From an uncultured SAR86 cluster bacterium (GTDB lineage Bacteria; Pseudomonadota; Gammaproteobacteria; Magnimaribacterales; AG-339-G14): a stretch of 64,000 bases of DNA. The notes below the pieces were generated by a model. That model worked only from the letters and a program-made list of their open reading frames with translations. It had not been told where the DNA came from and ran no database searches. The DNA lies in assembly GCA_902524805.1 (NCBI GenBank), contig CABZES010000002.1:1-64000 (forward strand), in the 5' to 3' direction. The position numbers and the translations under genes are program-made. Positions 46,154 through 57,002 of the stretch are shown here, piece after piece. How positions within the stretch are numbered: the stretch's first letter is position 1; each line of letters opens with the position of its first letter.

Positions 46154-47547
46154 AAAATTTATTTATAAAAATTCTTCTAGGTGCAATCCTTTCTTTCTCT
46201 TCTTTTGCTTTAGTTGGTCAAGAAGAAGCTCCTCAATCGCAGGCTTTGACTTTGGATGAGCTTTTAGAATTAGTTAAGGCAGGAAAATTTGCCGAAAATG
46301 AAGAAGCTACTAAACGAGAAAATAGATTTAATAAAGAAAAAAATAGACAACAAACTCTTTTAGCTAATGCTAAAGCAGAAAGAGCAAAACTAGAAGCTAT
46401 AGCAACCTCTTTGGAAGCAACTTTTGAGGCCAACGATGCAAAATTAAATCTTCTTGAAGATCAACTAAAAACTAGATTAGGTTCTCTTTATGAGACTTTT
46501 GGGCATTTACAAGGAGTGGCATCAGATACGGAAGATTATTTTAAAACTGCTATTACCTCTGGACAATTTGGAAAGGACCGTGAAGTTTTCTTAAAAGATC
46601 TGGCAAAGAAGATGGGAGAGGGAGTTAGCGTTGCAACAATTGAAGAAATTGAACAACTTTGGTACGAATTATCCAGAGAGTTAGTTGCTTCAGGAAGTGT
46701 CGAAAGATTTGAAGCAACAGTCATAGATAATGACGGAGAATCGTCAATAGAAGATGTTGTGAGAATAGGTAACTTCAATGCCGTTGCTGAGGGTCAATAC
46801 CTAACATATCTTTCAAAGAGAGGAGCCTATGAAACTTTACCCAAACAACCAGGAAGATACTTAGATGGAACTTATGATATCTTTGATGAAGACTCTGGTT
46901 TTGTCCAATTTGCAGTTGATCCTACAGGTCCTCAAGGAGGAGCATTATTAGTAAACTTGATTTCCTTACCTTCATTTTTTGAACAAATTCAATATGGTAG
47001 GATTACTGGATACACTATTATTTTATTATTCTTTATAGCTATTGGAGTCTTTGGCTGGCGTTTTTATGCCTTATTTACAATTAATGGCAATGTTAAAAAA
47101 CAAGCAGCTGGAGAGTCTGCAGTAGATAATCCTCTATCAAGAATATTCTCAGTTGCTGATCAAAATAAGACAGATACCGAAACTTTAGAGCTGAAACTAG
47201 CAGAACAAATTTTAATTGAAAGAGCTGAGATAGATCAATATATTTGGGTAGTAAGGCTAATAGCAGTTATTTCACCATTACTTGGTTTATTTGGAACCAT
47301 TATTGGAATGATCAATACTTTCCAAGCTATAACATTGTTCGGTACAGGCGATCCAAAAACTATGGCTGGAGGAATTTCTGAAGCCTTAGTAACAACAATG
47401 CTAGGTTTAATGTGTGCTATACCTGCAACTTTTATGGCAGCGGCTTTATCTAACTATTCCAAAGGAATACTAGCTGTTCTAGAAGAGCAAAGCACAGGAA
47501 TGGTTGCTGCTAGAGCAGAAGAAACAAATAGCGGTGAAGCTCTTTAG
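46150..47547 (+). CDS. MotA/TolQ/ExbB proton channel with N-terminal coiled-coil (TtpC-like)
   Basis: N-terminal signal + coiled-coil; C-terminal SPLLGLFGTIIGMINTFQAI...GGISEALVTTMLGLMCAIPA. Confidence 0.9.
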   Translation: MKNLFIKILLGAILSFSSFALVGQEEAPQSQALTLDELLELVKAGKFAENEEATKRENRFNKEKNRQQTLLANAKAERAKLEAIATSLEATFEANDAKLNLLEDQLKTRLGSLYETFGHLQGVASDTEDYFKTAITSGQFGKDREVFLKDLAKKMGEGVSVATIEEIEQLWYELSRELVASGSVERFEATVIDNDGESSIEDVVRIGNFNAVAEGQYLTYLSKRGAYETLPKQPGRYLDGTYDIFDEDSGFVQFAVDPTGPQGGALLVNLISLPSFFEQIQYGRITGYTIILLFFIAIGVFGWRFYALFTINGNVKKQAAGESAVDNPLSRIFSVADQNKTDTETLELKLAEQILIERAEIDQYIWVVRLIAVISPLLGLFGTIIGMINTFQAITLFGTGDPKTMAGGISEALVTTMLGLMCAIPATFMAAALSNYSKGILAVLEEQSTGMVAARAEETNSGEAL

Positions 47548-47554
47548 ATAACTT

Positions 47555-48079
47555 ATGAGTTGGTTTTTTAATCTTCAAGATACACTTTTCTCTTTTTTAG
47601 AAAAAGGCGGAGGAGTAGTTTTAATAATAAGCTTACTTGTAGTCATGATGTGGTTTTTCATTTTTGAGAGAATCTGGTATTTTAAATTTATTCATCCTGC
47701 GGTTGAGAAAGAAACTATAGATGAGTGGTCAAAAGTCTCAGAACATAAATCCTGGAAAGGCCATGTTATTAGATCAATGCTTATTTCAAAAGCAAATCTT
47801 AAAATTAAAAATAACCTCGAATTGATTAGAGTAAGCATAGCAATTGCACCTTTATTAGGGCTCTTTGGAACTATTGTCGGAATGATAGAAGTATTTCACA
47901 TTCTTGCTGTAACCGGAGGAGGAGATGCTAAAGCAATGGCTGGAGGAGTCGCTAGATCTACAATTCCAGCAATGGCAGGTCTAATGGCTGCTATCCCCGC
48001 AAGTATTGCAGCCAGATGGCTGGAGCAAAATGCAAAGAAAAAATCAGATTTGGTGTCAGAACATTTAACATACGAGTGA
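47555..48079 (+). CDS. exbB: ExbB proton channel
   Basis: IAPLLGLFGTIVGMIEVFHIL, GGVARSTIPAMAGLMAAIPASIA. Confidence 0.92.
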   Translation: MSWFFNLQDTLFSFLEKGGGVVLIISLLVVMMWFFIFERIWYFKFIHPAVEKETIDEWSKVSEHKSWKGHVIRSMLISKANLKIKNNLELIRVSIAIAPLLGLFGTIVGMIEVFHILAVTGGGDAKAMAGGVARSTIPAMAGLMAAIPASIAARWLEQNAKKKSDLVSEHLTYE

Positions 48080-48086
48080 AAAAGAA

Positions 48087-48497
48087 ATGAGAAGATCGTT
48101 AATTAGTCAAGCAGTAGAAGAAGCAGAAGAGCCAAATATTACTCCTATGTTGGATGTAGTCTTTATTTTATTAATTTTTTTCATCGTTACAGCAAATTTT
48201 ATAAAAGATCCTGGATTGGAAATTAATAGACCTGATTCCGAAACGGCTGAAATCACTGAAAATGCTGCTATTTTGATTGCAATAGGGCCAGCAGGTGAAA
48301 TTTATATGGATGGAAGAAGAATAGATGTTCGTCAGGTAAAAGCAAACGTCATACGGTTGATGGCAGAAAATCCTCAAGGGGCAGTTGTAATGCAAGCTGA
48401 TAAAAAAGCTACCGCTGAAAAAATAATTGCGGTTATGGATGAAGTTAGAGAAGCTGGCGTTATTGATATTTCAATTGCTTCAGAACCTAATTTCTAA
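48087..48497 (+). CDS. exbD: ExbD biopolymer transport protein
   Basis: EPNITPMLDVVFILLIFFIVTANF. Confidence 0.93.
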   Translation: MRRSLISQAVEEAEEPNITPMLDVVFILLIFFIVTANFIKDPGLEINRPDSETAEITENAAILIAIGPAGEIYMDGRRIDVRQVKANVIRLMAENPQGAVVMQADKKATAEKIIAVMDEVREAGVIDISIASEPNF

Positions 48498-49219
48498 TGA
48501 TACAAAACTTCATAAACTTTTTAAAAAAAATAATTCCAATCGATTTGGATTCGATGGTTTTAGAATCAACTGAAAACGAGTCCAACGTTTATCAGAAATA
48601 TGGCATGGCAGCAGCAGCAGGCACTGCAGTCGCTTTATTCTCTTTATTTTTAATGGCTTTTCTAATCGCAACAGGCGAAGTTCAGCTAGATGAAATTAAA
48701 ACAAGAAAAATTGTTGATATCGTAATGCCACAAAGAGATCCGGAATTACTTGATAGTGTAGAAAGACCAGAAGAAGCTGAACCTGAGCCAGATCAGACAC
48801 CACCTGAGGTAGATATAGAAAATATAGATGATGTATTGGATGATGCTCTTAATCTCAATTTTAAGTTTAAAGCTAAAAGACAAGGAGTCTTTGCAGATGG
48901 ATCTTATGTTCCAATTTTTCAAGTTCCACCTCAATACCCTAGAAGAGCTATGGAAAGAGGTATAGAGGGCTGCGTCCTTCTAGAATACACAGTCACTATA
49001 GCGGGAGCTGTTTCTGATCCAGTAGTTATAAAAGCTATTCCGCCAAATATGTTTGATAGAGCTGCAACAAGAGCAGCACTAAGATATAAATATAAACCTT
49101 TAATTAGAGATGGAGTTGCAGTCCCTGTAGAAGGTGTTAGACAAAGGATTACTTTTGTTTTAGAGTCAGAAGAAAAAGGTCCGGGATATATTCCTGCAAA
49201 CTGTGTAGGTCAAATGTAA
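48497..49219 (+). CDS. tonB: TonB energy transducer
   Basis: N-terminal TM, EPEPDQTPPEVD, TonB CTD YPRRAMERGIEGCVLLEYTV. Confidence 0.92.
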   Translation: MIQNFINFLKKIIPIDLDSMVLESTENESNVYQKYGMAAAAGTAVALFSLFLMAFLIATGEVQLDEIKTRKIVDIVMPQRDPELLDSVERPEEAEPEPDQTPPEVDIENIDDVLDDALNLNFKFKAKRQGVFADGSYVPIFQVPPQYPRRAMERGIEGCVLLEYTVTIAGAVSDPVVIKAIPPNMFDRAATRAALRYKYKPLIRDGVAVPVEGVRQRITFVLESEEKGPGYIPANCVGQM

Positions 49220-50610
49220 TGAAAAACTTAGGTATTTATTTTTCCATTTTCATATTATTTTTTGTTTCTTTAAATATTTCAGCTCAAGAAAAAAAACAAG
49301 AATATAACTTCCCCGGATTTACATTAAAAAAGTGTCTTGCTGATTATGAGATAAAAAAATCTAATGCAAGAAGAGTAGCCAAACTCCCAAGCAGAGCAGC
49401 TCAAAAATATTTAAAAACTCTTTATCCTGCTCTAGAAGAAGATGATTTGGTTCTTGCTAAAGAAATTTTGGATAGAATGAACACTGATAAAGATATCTCC
49501 GAAACAGACAAAGCTCAGATGTACTACTATTATGCATATGTTTATTTCAGTGAAGATAACTTAAGAAAGGCTAAACAATCTTACAAATCTTTTCTTCAAA
49601 TTGAGGAAGCTGATCCAAGATTAAAATCAAATGTAATTTTCAGCTTGGCCCAAATTGCTTATACGGAAGAAAAATATAAAGAAGCAATCAAACAATTAAA
49701 AGAATGGCTAACCATAGAAGCTAATCCTAGCTCTACCGGATTTGATATTATTGCTGCATCTCACTGGCAATTAAAAAATAAAAAACTAGCACTAAAAAAT
49801 GCAGAAGCTGGCCTGTGCGTTGCTAAAGCAAATAAATCTAAACCTAGAGAATCAACCTACAATCTTCTTTTAGCCCTATACAACGAAGATGGAAAAACAA
49901 AAAAAATGTTGGAATTGTATGAGGAATTAGTAATTTTCCATCCGAAGAAGAAGTACTGGACTCAATTATCAGGTATTTATGGAGAACTAAAGCAAGAAAG
50001 TAATCAGCTCACAGCTTTAGAAGCAGCATTTGACCAAGAATTATTAGATAAAAAAAATGAATATACTGCTTTATATCAATTATTGATGAGAGCAGAAGCG
50101 CCATATAAAGCTGCAAAAGTTATGGATTATGGTATTAAAAAAGGCTTCGTAAAAGATGATGAAAAGAACTTAAAAATGCTTGCTCAAGGCTGGCATATGG
50201 CTCAAGAATTAGAAATTGCAGAACCAATCTATGAAAAAGCTGCAAAAAAATCAGAAGAAGGAGAGTTGTATGTCTTTCTTGGACAAATTTATCTTGCAAC
50301 TGATAGATACGAATTAGCTAAAGAAACTTTAAAACTAGGATTAAAAAAAGGAAAACTTAAAGATCCTGTTACGGTGAATATCCTTTTAGGACAGGTTTCT
50401 TATGAACAACAAAATTTTGTAGATGCGACTAAATTTTTTAGAACAGCTTTAGATAGACTTACTGATTTAAAAATTAAAGATAAAAAACTTTTAGAGAAAA
50501 GGCAGGATAAACTTAGAGCTCAAGCCCTAACTTGGCTTACGTATACTGAAAAAGAGGCAAAAAGAGTCAAGACTTTAGAGTTAAGAAGAAAAGACTTAGA
50601 AGAAAGCTAA
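49219..50610 (+). CDS. TPR-repeat secreted protein of TonB2-type operon
   Basis: Signal peptide, multiple TPR-like helical repeats; operon position. Confidence 0.85.
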   Translation: MKNLGIYFSIFILFFVSLNISAQEKKQEYNFPGFTLKKCLADYEIKKSNARRVAKLPSRAAQKYLKTLYPALEEDDLVLAKEILDRMNTDKDISETDKAQMYYYYAYVYFSEDNLRKAKQSYKSFLQIEEADPRLKSNVIFSLAQIAYTEEKYKEAIKQLKEWLTIEANPSSTGFDIIAASHWQLKNKKLALKNAEAGLCVAKANKSKPRESTYNLLLALYNEDGKTKKMLELYEELVIFHPKKKYWTQLSGIYGELKQESNQLTALEAAFDQELLDKKNEYTALYQLLMRAEAPYKAAKVMDYGIKKGFVKDDEKNLKMLAQGWHMAQELEIAEPIYEKAAKKSEEGELYVFLGQIYLATDRYELAKETLKLGLKKGKLKDPVTVNILLGQVSYEQQNFVDATKFFRTALDRLTDLKIKDKKLLEKRQDKLRAQALTWLTYTEKEAKRVKTLELRRKDLEES

Positions 50611-51095
50611 GCTTTCCTCGAATATTCAATTAATTTGCATTTAATATTGCTTTTTTCGTCAAAAAAATTTTCTTCTTTTTCAATCTGCCAAAGATCCCAA
50701 TTAATATCAGGAAAAAAAGCATCCCCATCAAAATCTTTTAAAATTCGAGTTATTGCCAATGAATTTGCAACAGGCTCAAATAATTCATAAATATTAGAAC
50801 CCCCTATTACATAAACATCTTCGTTTGATTCTTTTATAAGTTCCAAAGCATCATCAAAATTGTTTATTACTTTTATCCCTTCCCGCTCAAAGTTTTCGTC
50901 TTTAGTCATTACAATATTTTGTCTATTAGGTAATGGCCTTCCGATAGAGTCAAAGGTTTTCCGGCCCATAAGAATAGTATGTCCTGATGTCATTTGTTTA
51001 AATCTTTTAAGATCTTCAGGAATATTCCAAGGTAAAGAATTTTCTTTGCCAATAACATTATTAGAGGCAATCGCTGCGACAAGAGTAATTTTCAT
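50607..51095 (-). CDS. folA: Dihydrofolate reductase
   Basis: LVAAIASNNVIGKENSLPWNIPEDLKRFKQMTSGHTILMGRKTFDSIGRPLPNR. Confidence 0.96.
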   Translation of the reverse strand: MKITLVAAIASNNVIGKENSLPWNIPEDLKRFKQMTSGHTILMGRKTFDSIGRPLPNRQNIVMTKDENFEREGIKVINNFDDALELIKESNEDVYVIGGSNIYELFEPVANSLAITRILKDFDGDAFFPDINWDLWQIEKEENFFDEKSNIKCKLIEYSRKA

Positions 51096-51889
51096 TAAAC
51101 AGCTATTGGGGCAGATATAGCAGGATGACTTTCATAGTTTATAATTTCTATATCCTCAAATTTAAAGTCAAAAATATTATCAACATTAGAACTTAACTTT
51201 AATTCGGGAAGCCCCATTGTTTCTCTAGATAATTGAAGTTTTGCTTGCTCTAGATGATTGATATATAAATGCGCATCTCCAAGAGTATGAACAAATTTTC
51301 CAGCTTTTAAGTTACAAACCTGAGCTATCATGTGCGTTAAAAGAGCATAAGAGGCAATATTAAATGGAACTCCTAAAAAAATATCTGCACTTCTTTGATA
51401 TAGCTGACAAGAAAGCTCTCCATTAGCAACATAAAATTGAAAAAGAGAATGACATGGCGGAAGAGCCATTTCATTTACCAAGGCAGGATTCCAAGCACTA
51501 ACAATATGCCTTCGCGAATCTGGATTATTATTAATTCCATTAATTAAATTTTCAATTTGATCTATTGTTCCATTGTTTCCATCTGGCCAGGAGCGCCATT
51601 GAGCACCATATACCGGACCTAAATCTCCATTCTCGTCTGCCCATTCATCCCATATGGATACCCCATTCTCTTTTAGGTAAGAAATATTAGTCGAGCCTTG
51701 AAGAAACCAAATTAACTCATGGATGATGGACTTTAGGTGTACTTTTTTAGTCGTGACTAAGGGAAATCCTTTGGAAAGGTCAAATTTCATTTGGTGACCA
51801 AAAATACTTAAAGTTCCTGTGCCAGTTCGATCAGATTTTTCCTGACCTTCATCTAAAACTTTTTGCATTAAATCAAGATACTGTTTCAT
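51095..51889 (-). CDS. thyA: Thymidylate synthase
   Basis: [50 protein letters not shown]. Confidence 0.97.
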   Translation of the reverse strand: MKQYLDLMQKVLDEGQEKSDRTGTGTLSIFGHQMKFDLSKGFPLVTTKKVHLKSIIHELIWFLQGSTNISYLKENGVSIWDEWADENGDLGPVYGAQWRSWPDGNNGTIDQIENLINGINNNPDSRRHIVSAWNPALVNEMALPPCHSLFQFYVANGELSCQLYQRSADIFLGVPFNIASYALLTHMIAQVCNLKAGKFVHTLGDAHLYINHLEQAKLQLSRETMGLPELKLSSNVDNIFDFKFEDIEIINYESHPAISAPIAV

Positions 51890-52676
51890 TTTCTTTCTTT
51901 TTACTTAAGAAGATTAATATTAAGCCAGCTAAGACCATAGGAATGGAAAGTAATTGACCCCTAGTGATTATATCTAAAAAATCAAAACCTATATGGGCAT
52001 CTGGCATTCTAAAGCTTTCAGTGAATATTCTAAATGAACCATAAAGAGTTAAGAACATTCCAGATATAAACATTCTTGGCCTAGGTTTCTTCGAAAGCCA
52101 ATTTAAAATAACAAAAAGTACAAGTCCTTCAAAGAAAGCTTGATAAAGTTGAGAGGGGTGCCTTGCCAACTGAAGCGAATCACTCCAAAATATCGTTCCC
52201 CATGGCAAATCAGTTGGCCTGCCAATTAATTCTCCGCCTAAGAAATTTCCAATCCTAACAAGACCAAGGCCAATTGGAAATGCCAATGCAATGTGATCAG
52301 CAAGATCAAAGAAATTGATCTTAAGTTTTTTTGAAAATATAAAAAAAGAAGTTAGAACTCCTAAAAATCCGCCATGAAATGATAAACCTCCTTCCCAAAC
52401 CCTAATTATAGATAATGGATCAATTAATAATTGGTTGGTCCCATAAAAAAACATGTAACCTAGTCTGCCTCCAATAATTGCTCCTAAAACACCATAAAAT
52501 AAAAAATCTTCCACATCATTTTCTTTAAGAGGATTTTTTTCAGTTACGATTTTTTTCGAATACCACAGAATACCAAATATAGCTAAAAGCCATGTTATGC
52601 CGTACCAATGTATAGGCCACCATCCTATTAAAGGAATAGGTATATAAAAAGCTACAGGGTCAATATTTACAATCAT
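51873..52676 (-). CDS. lgt: Prolipoprotein diacylglyceryl transferase
   Basis: [67 protein letters not shown]. Confidence 0.97.
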   Translation of the reverse strand: MIVNIDPVAFYIPIPLIGWWPIHWYGITWLLAIFGILWYSKKIVTEKNPLKENDVEDFLFYGVLGAIIGGRLGYMFFYGTNQLLIDPLSIIRVWEGGLSFHGGFLGVLTSFFIFSKKLKINFFDLADHIALAFPIGLGLVRIGNFLGGELIGRPTDLPWGTIFWSDSLQLARHPSQLYQAFFEGLVLFVILNWLSKKPRPRMFISGMFLTLYGSFRIFTESFRMPDAHIGFDFLDIITRGQLLSIPMVLAGLILIFLSKKKENETVS

Positions 52677-53473
52677 ATAAAGGTAATATAAATAATTCTT
52701 AAGGCAACCAATATAACCAATACAGAAAAAGCAAGTTTTAAGGAATTGCCATCAATCCTATTTGAGATATTTGCACCTAACCTGGCAAAGTAAATACTCG
52801 ATATTCCAGCTACTAAAATTGCAGGTATAAATACAGATCCATAAACATAATCTATTTGATTTAATTTATCTGGAGCGAACAAAAGAGCTCCTATTAATCC
52901 AGAAATGGCAAAAAAGAAACCCATCAAAGAAGAAGTTCCGATGGCTTCATGTATTTTTAAACCTCTAAATTGAAAATAAGGTACCATTAAAATTCCACCA
53001 CCGATTCCAACAAAAGAGGTAATTAACGCAATAAATCCACCAACTAAGAATAATTCAATTTTATTTATAGATTTATTAATATTTTTTGGGGAAAAATCAA
53101 ACACAAGTTGAATTGCTGCTAACAACATTGATATGGCAATAATAATTTGCAAGGTAGAGCTTTCAATATTTGCAGCTACATATCTTCCAAAAATAGTTGC
53201 AGTGATCGCTGCCAAAAACATATATTTTATTACTTCAAGATTTATATTCTTGTTTTTGTAATGGGTATAGGAAGCCATAGGTATAGTAATTGCCATTGTT
53301 CCCATTGAAGAGCCAGTTGCCAGTAAAGGAATAATTTCAGGTGGAAAATTTAAATAATTGAAAAGAAAAATATATGCTGGTACTAAAATAATACCGCTAC
53401 CGATACCAAAAAAACCAGACAATAGTCCAGCAAATATTCCTAGTAAAATTAATGGGATAAGGGTTTCTATCAT
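52673..53473 (-). CDS. TauE/SafE family sulfite exporter-like permease
   Basis: GLLSGFFGIGSGIILVPA, SFVGIGGGILMVPYFQFRG. Confidence 0.9.
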   Translation of the reverse strand: MIETLIPLILLGIFAGLLSGFFGIGSGIILVPAYIFLFNYLNFPPEIIPLLATGSSMGTMAITIPMASYTHYKNKNINLEVIKYMFLAAITATIFGRYVAANIESSTLQIIIAISMLLAAIQLVFDFSPKNINKSINKIELFLVGGFIALITSFVGIGGGILMVPYFQFRGLKIHEAIGTSSLMGFFFAISGLIGALLFAPDKLNQIDYVYGSVFIPAILVAGISSIYFARLGANISNRIDGNSLKLAFSVLVILVALRIIYITFI

Positions 53474-53526
53474 GAATAGTCATTATCGCTTATCTCTGAC
53501 CTCTGTTAAACTTAAGTTTTCCAATT

Positions 53527-54288
53527 ATGTGTTTAATCCTGCTTGCTAAAGAGCCATCTGACGAGTACAAATTTGTAATGGCGTCTAATCGGGACGAATT
53601 TTATTCTCGTCCAACTAAGTCAGCCCATTGGTGGGAAAATCCTTCAGATCTTTTAGCTGGAAAAGACTTAGAACAGGGGGGTACCTGGATGGGTATTTCA
53701 AAAAAAGGAAAGTTTGCAGCTGTGACAAACGTTAGAGATTTTTACACAAAAGACTATTTAGAGAAAAATTTCTTATCAAGAGGAAACTTAGTTAGAAATT
53801 TTTTTACTTCAGATATAGACGCCGATGAATATCTAAATTCTTTGGATTATAAAAATTATTTAGGATTTAATTTGGTTTTATATAATCAAGATAAAATAAA
53901 TATTTGTTCTTCTCGAGGAAAAGAAATTATCAAAGAAAAAGATAAAATTTTTGCTATAGGAAATAAAGCATTTGGAACAAGCTCAAACAAATTAGATTCA
54001 GCAAAAAAAGAGTTTGATCAAATTTTAAATACAAATTTTACTAATGAAGATTTATTAAATCTTATGCAATCTCCTCAAGAGTCATATGATTTCGATCAAA
54101 AAAAAATAAATGAAAATCATGGTAATGAATTTTCTGCTAGATTTATACATTCACTAATATATGGAACTAGATCCACAACAGTCATGACTATTGATAGAAA
54201 TAACCACATTGAAATTAAGGAACAGTTGTATGATCAAAATGGAAAAATAGGACAAGAAAAAGAATTTAAATTTAAAGTTTCATTATGA
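53527..54288 (+). CDS. NRDE (TANGO2-like) family protein
   Basis: MCLILLAK, VMASNRDEFYSRPT, GTWMGISKKGKFAAVTNVRD. Confidence 0.92.
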   Translation: MCLILLAKEPSDEYKFVMASNRDEFYSRPTKSAHWWENPSDLLAGKDLEQGGTWMGISKKGKFAAVTNVRDFYTKDYLEKNFLSRGNLVRNFFTSDIDADEYLNSLDYKNYLGFNLVLYNQDKINICSSRGKEIIKEKDKIFAIGNKAFGTSSNKLDSAKKEFDQILNTNFTNEDLLNLMQSPQESYDFDQKKINENHGNEFSARFIHSLIYGTRSTTVMTIDRNNHIEIKEQLYDQNGKIGQEKEFKFKVSL

Positions 54289-54755
54289 AAGCAAATAAAG
54301 AAGGTTATAGACCAAATGTTGCAATGGTGGTGATAAATAGCATGAATAAAGTCTTAATCTGTAGAAGAAAAAATACTAGAACATGGCAATTTCCTCAAGG
54401 CGGGATTGATAATGGTGAAGACATAGAAAAAGCAATGTTTAGAGAGCTCTCTGAGGAAGTTGGTCTTAGCAAAGCCGATGTAAGTTTAGTCGGCGAATCT
54501 GAGGGTACAATCACTTACGATATTCCAAAAACAATAAGGTCTAAAGTTTTGGGAGGTAAATTTAAAGGACAAGAGCAAAAATGGTTTCTTCTTAGGATAA
54601 AGAAAGATAATACTGAAATAAAATTAGATAATGAGGCTTTTCCTGAATTTGATAAGTATGAATGGGTATCCTTTTGGCAGCCGCTAAACAGGATAGTAGA
54701 TTTTAAAAGAGAGGCTTATCGAGAAGCTTTAAGCGAATTAAGATTTTTGATATGA
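54285..54755 (+). CDS. rppH: RNA pyrophosphohydrolase (Nudix)
   Basis: YRPNVAMVVIN, WQFPQGGIDNGEDIEKAMFRELSEEVGL, GQEQKWFLLR. Confidence 0.95.
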   Translation: MKANKEGYRPNVAMVVINSMNKVLICRRKNTRTWQFPQGGIDNGEDIEKAMFRELSEEVGLSKADVSLVGESEGTITYDIPKTIRSKVLGGKFKGQEQKWFLLRIKKDNTEIKLDNEAFPEFDKYEWVSFWQPLNRIVDFKREAYREALSELRFLI

Positions 54756-55399
54756 AAACAGTTATTTATGATTTAGATGACACTTTGCTCGCTGGAGATA
54801 GTGAATTTAGGTGGGCTGAATTTACTATAAAAAAAGGGTTTATAAGTAAGGACTTATATTTAGAAAAGATTAATGAATTTGAAATTGATTACAGAGCTAG
54901 AAATATGGACTTTGAAGCTTATTGTAAATTTCTTTTGAACCCATTAATCGGCAAATCTTCAGAAGAAATTAGTTTGCTTGTCGATGAATTTATAAATGAA
55001 TATAAAGAAGTTTTGATAGATGCTTTATCTTATGACTTATTGGAAAGACATAAAAATGATAGAAAAATAATTGCATCGGGCTCGTTGAATTTTATTGTGA
55101 AAGGGTTTTCAAAATTTTTTTCTATTGATACTTTTTTTGGAACTCCTTTGGAGTTAAAAAATAACGAAGTCACAGGTAATCTAGATGGAGTTCCAACCTT
55201 TGCTGAGGGCAAATTATCAACTATGCAAAAATGGAGCGAAGAAAATAACTATCAACTAAACGAAGCAATTTTTTATACAGACTCCATCAATGACTTGCCG
55301 CTCGTAAAAGCTTGCAAACATAGTATTATTATTTCTCCAGATAAAGAATTGGAGAAATATGCTAAAGAAAATTCTTTAGAAATCATATACAGGCGATAG
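54752..55399 (+). CDS. HAD-superfamily SerB-like hydrolase
   Basis: VIYDLDDTLLAGDSEFRW, IASGSLNFIV, YTDSINDLPLV. Confidence 0.9.
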   Translation: MKTVIYDLDDTLLAGDSEFRWAEFTIKKGFISKDLYLEKINEFEIDYRARNMDFEAYCKFLLNPLIGKSSEEISLLVDEFINEYKEVLIDALSYDLLERHKNDRKIIASGSLNFIVKGFSKFFSIDTFFGTPLELKNNEVTGNLDGVPTFAEGKLSTMQKWSEENNYQLNEAIFYTDSINDLPLVKACKHSIIISPDKELEKYAKENSLEIIYRR

Positions 55400-55411
55400 C
55401 GAATTAAGAAA

Positions 55412-56623
55412 ATGGATAGAGCAGCATTAAAAATAAAATACGATAATTTTAAAAAGATGAATCTCGACCTTGATCTAACAAGAGGAAAACCTTCAGTGGA
55501 TCAATTAAACCTTTCAAATCCCTTGATGTCTAATCTGCAGAATCAAAAAGATTTTAAAGTAGAAAAAATAGACATAAGAAATTATGGAGAAATTGATGGA
55601 CTTCCATCAGCAAAGAAAATTGGTTCTCTTTTACTTGATCTAAAACCTAAAAATATTGTTGCTAATGGCACTAGCAGCTTAAATTTGACTGCGATTATGT
55701 TGCAAACCCTTTTCTTCAAAGGCAATGGCAACGGTCCATGGAAAGATAAAAAAAAGATTTCAATTATTTGTCCAGTTCCAGGTTATGACAGACATTTTTC
55801 TCTTTTCAATGAAATGGGAATAAAAATGATAAATGTGTCATTAACTGGGAAAGGCCCAAATATGGACGAAGTTGAAGAAATTGTAAAAAAAGATAAGAGC
55901 GTTAGAGGAATAATTTGTGTTCCTAAACACTCAAATCCAACTGGCGAAACATATTCTAAAGAGACAATAGTAAGGTTGGCTAAATTACCAAAAAAAACTA
56001 GCAATAAAGATTTTATGATTTTCTACGATAACGCTTATGCAGTTCATGATTTTAGTAAATCTCCTAAATTGATAAATATTTTTAAACAATGTGAAAAATT
56101 TAAGACTACGAATAATATTGCTTTATTTGCAAGCACAAGCAAAATAACTTTCGCTGGCTCGGGGATTGCTTTTGTCGGCGGTTCAAAGAAAACGCTGGAA
56201 AATTTCCTCTCTTACTTAGAAAAAATAATAGTAGGTTCGGATAAAATAAATCAGGCTAGACACGTAAAATTTCTAAAAGATTCTAAAACTTTAAATCTTC
56301 ACATGTCCAATCTTTCCTTGCTGATTAGACCAAAATTTGAAATTGTTGAAAGGTATTTATCTACATTACCTAAAGATATAGCTAGTTGGAGTTCCCCAAC
56401 TGGAGGTTATTTTGTTTCATTTGATTCTAAACCTGGCAAAGCGCAAAAAATCTATAAATTATGTTCTGATGCAGGATTAAAACTCACTCCAGTTGGTGCT
56501 ACTTTTCCTTATAAAAAAGATCCAAATAATCAGAATATTAGAATTGCTCCTACTCAAGTAAAAACTTCAGATCTAAAAAAAGCTATGGATTTATTTGTTA
56601 CTGCTGTTCAGTTAGCAAACTAA
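55412..56623 (+). CDS. PLP aminotransferase (aspartate aminotransferase Ic-like)
   Basis: LDLTRGKPSVDQLNLSNPL, DNAYAVHDFS, ASTSKITFAGSGIAF. Confidence 0.85.
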   Translation: MDRAALKIKYDNFKKMNLDLDLTRGKPSVDQLNLSNPLMSNLQNQKDFKVEKIDIRNYGEIDGLPSAKKIGSLLLDLKPKNIVANGTSSLNLTAIMLQTLFFKGNGNGPWKDKKKISIICPVPGYDRHFSLFNEMGIKMINVSLTGKGPNMDEVEEIVKKDKSVRGIICVPKHSNPTGETYSKETIVRLAKLPKKTSNKDFMIFYDNAYAVHDFSKSPKLINIFKQCEKFKTTNNIALFASTSKITFAGSGIAFVGGSKKTLENFLSYLEKIIVGSDKINQARHVKFLKDSKTLNLHMSNLSLLIRPKFEIVERYLSTLPKDIASWSSPTGGYFVSFDSKPGKAQKIYKLCSDAGLKLTPVGATFPYKKDPNNQNIRIAPTQVKTSDLKKAMDLFVTAVQLAN

Positions 56624-56964
56624 TTTCTGACGCCTTGAAGGATTTCGTAAGAATTATCTTTGAAAGGCCCAAAATTACTTGATACGTCAGGGTGAGAAAC
56701 TGGTTCGTTAGAAATATCTGCTAAAAGATTTTGTTGAGAAACGTAAGCTGTATAAAAAACATCTTCGTTTTCTGCAAAGACATGATAGAAAGGCTGGTCT
56801 TTTTTTGGCCTTATTTGTGCTGGTATGCTTTGATACCATTCTTCTGTATTATTGAATTCTGGATCAACATCGAAAATCACACCGCGGAAGTCTAAGAATT
56901 TATGTCTGACTACTTGGCCAATGGCAAAGTTTGTCTCAATTATTTCTTTCATGTTTATATTCAT
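56620..56964 (-). CDS. hspQ: Heat shock protein HspQ (YccV)
   Basis: FAIGQVVRHKFLDFRGVIFDVDPEFNNTEEWYQSIP, PFYHVFAENEDVFYTAYVSQQNL. Confidence 0.92.
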   Translation of the reverse strand: MNINMKEIIETNFAIGQVVRHKFLDFRGVIFDVDPEFNNTEEWYQSIPAQIRPKKDQPFYHVFAENEDVFYTAYVSQQNLLADISNEPVSHPDVSSNFGPFKDNSYEILQGVRN

Positions 56965-57002
56965 ATCTTACACTACTTTATCTGGTGACATAAAAAAAAA
57001 AT

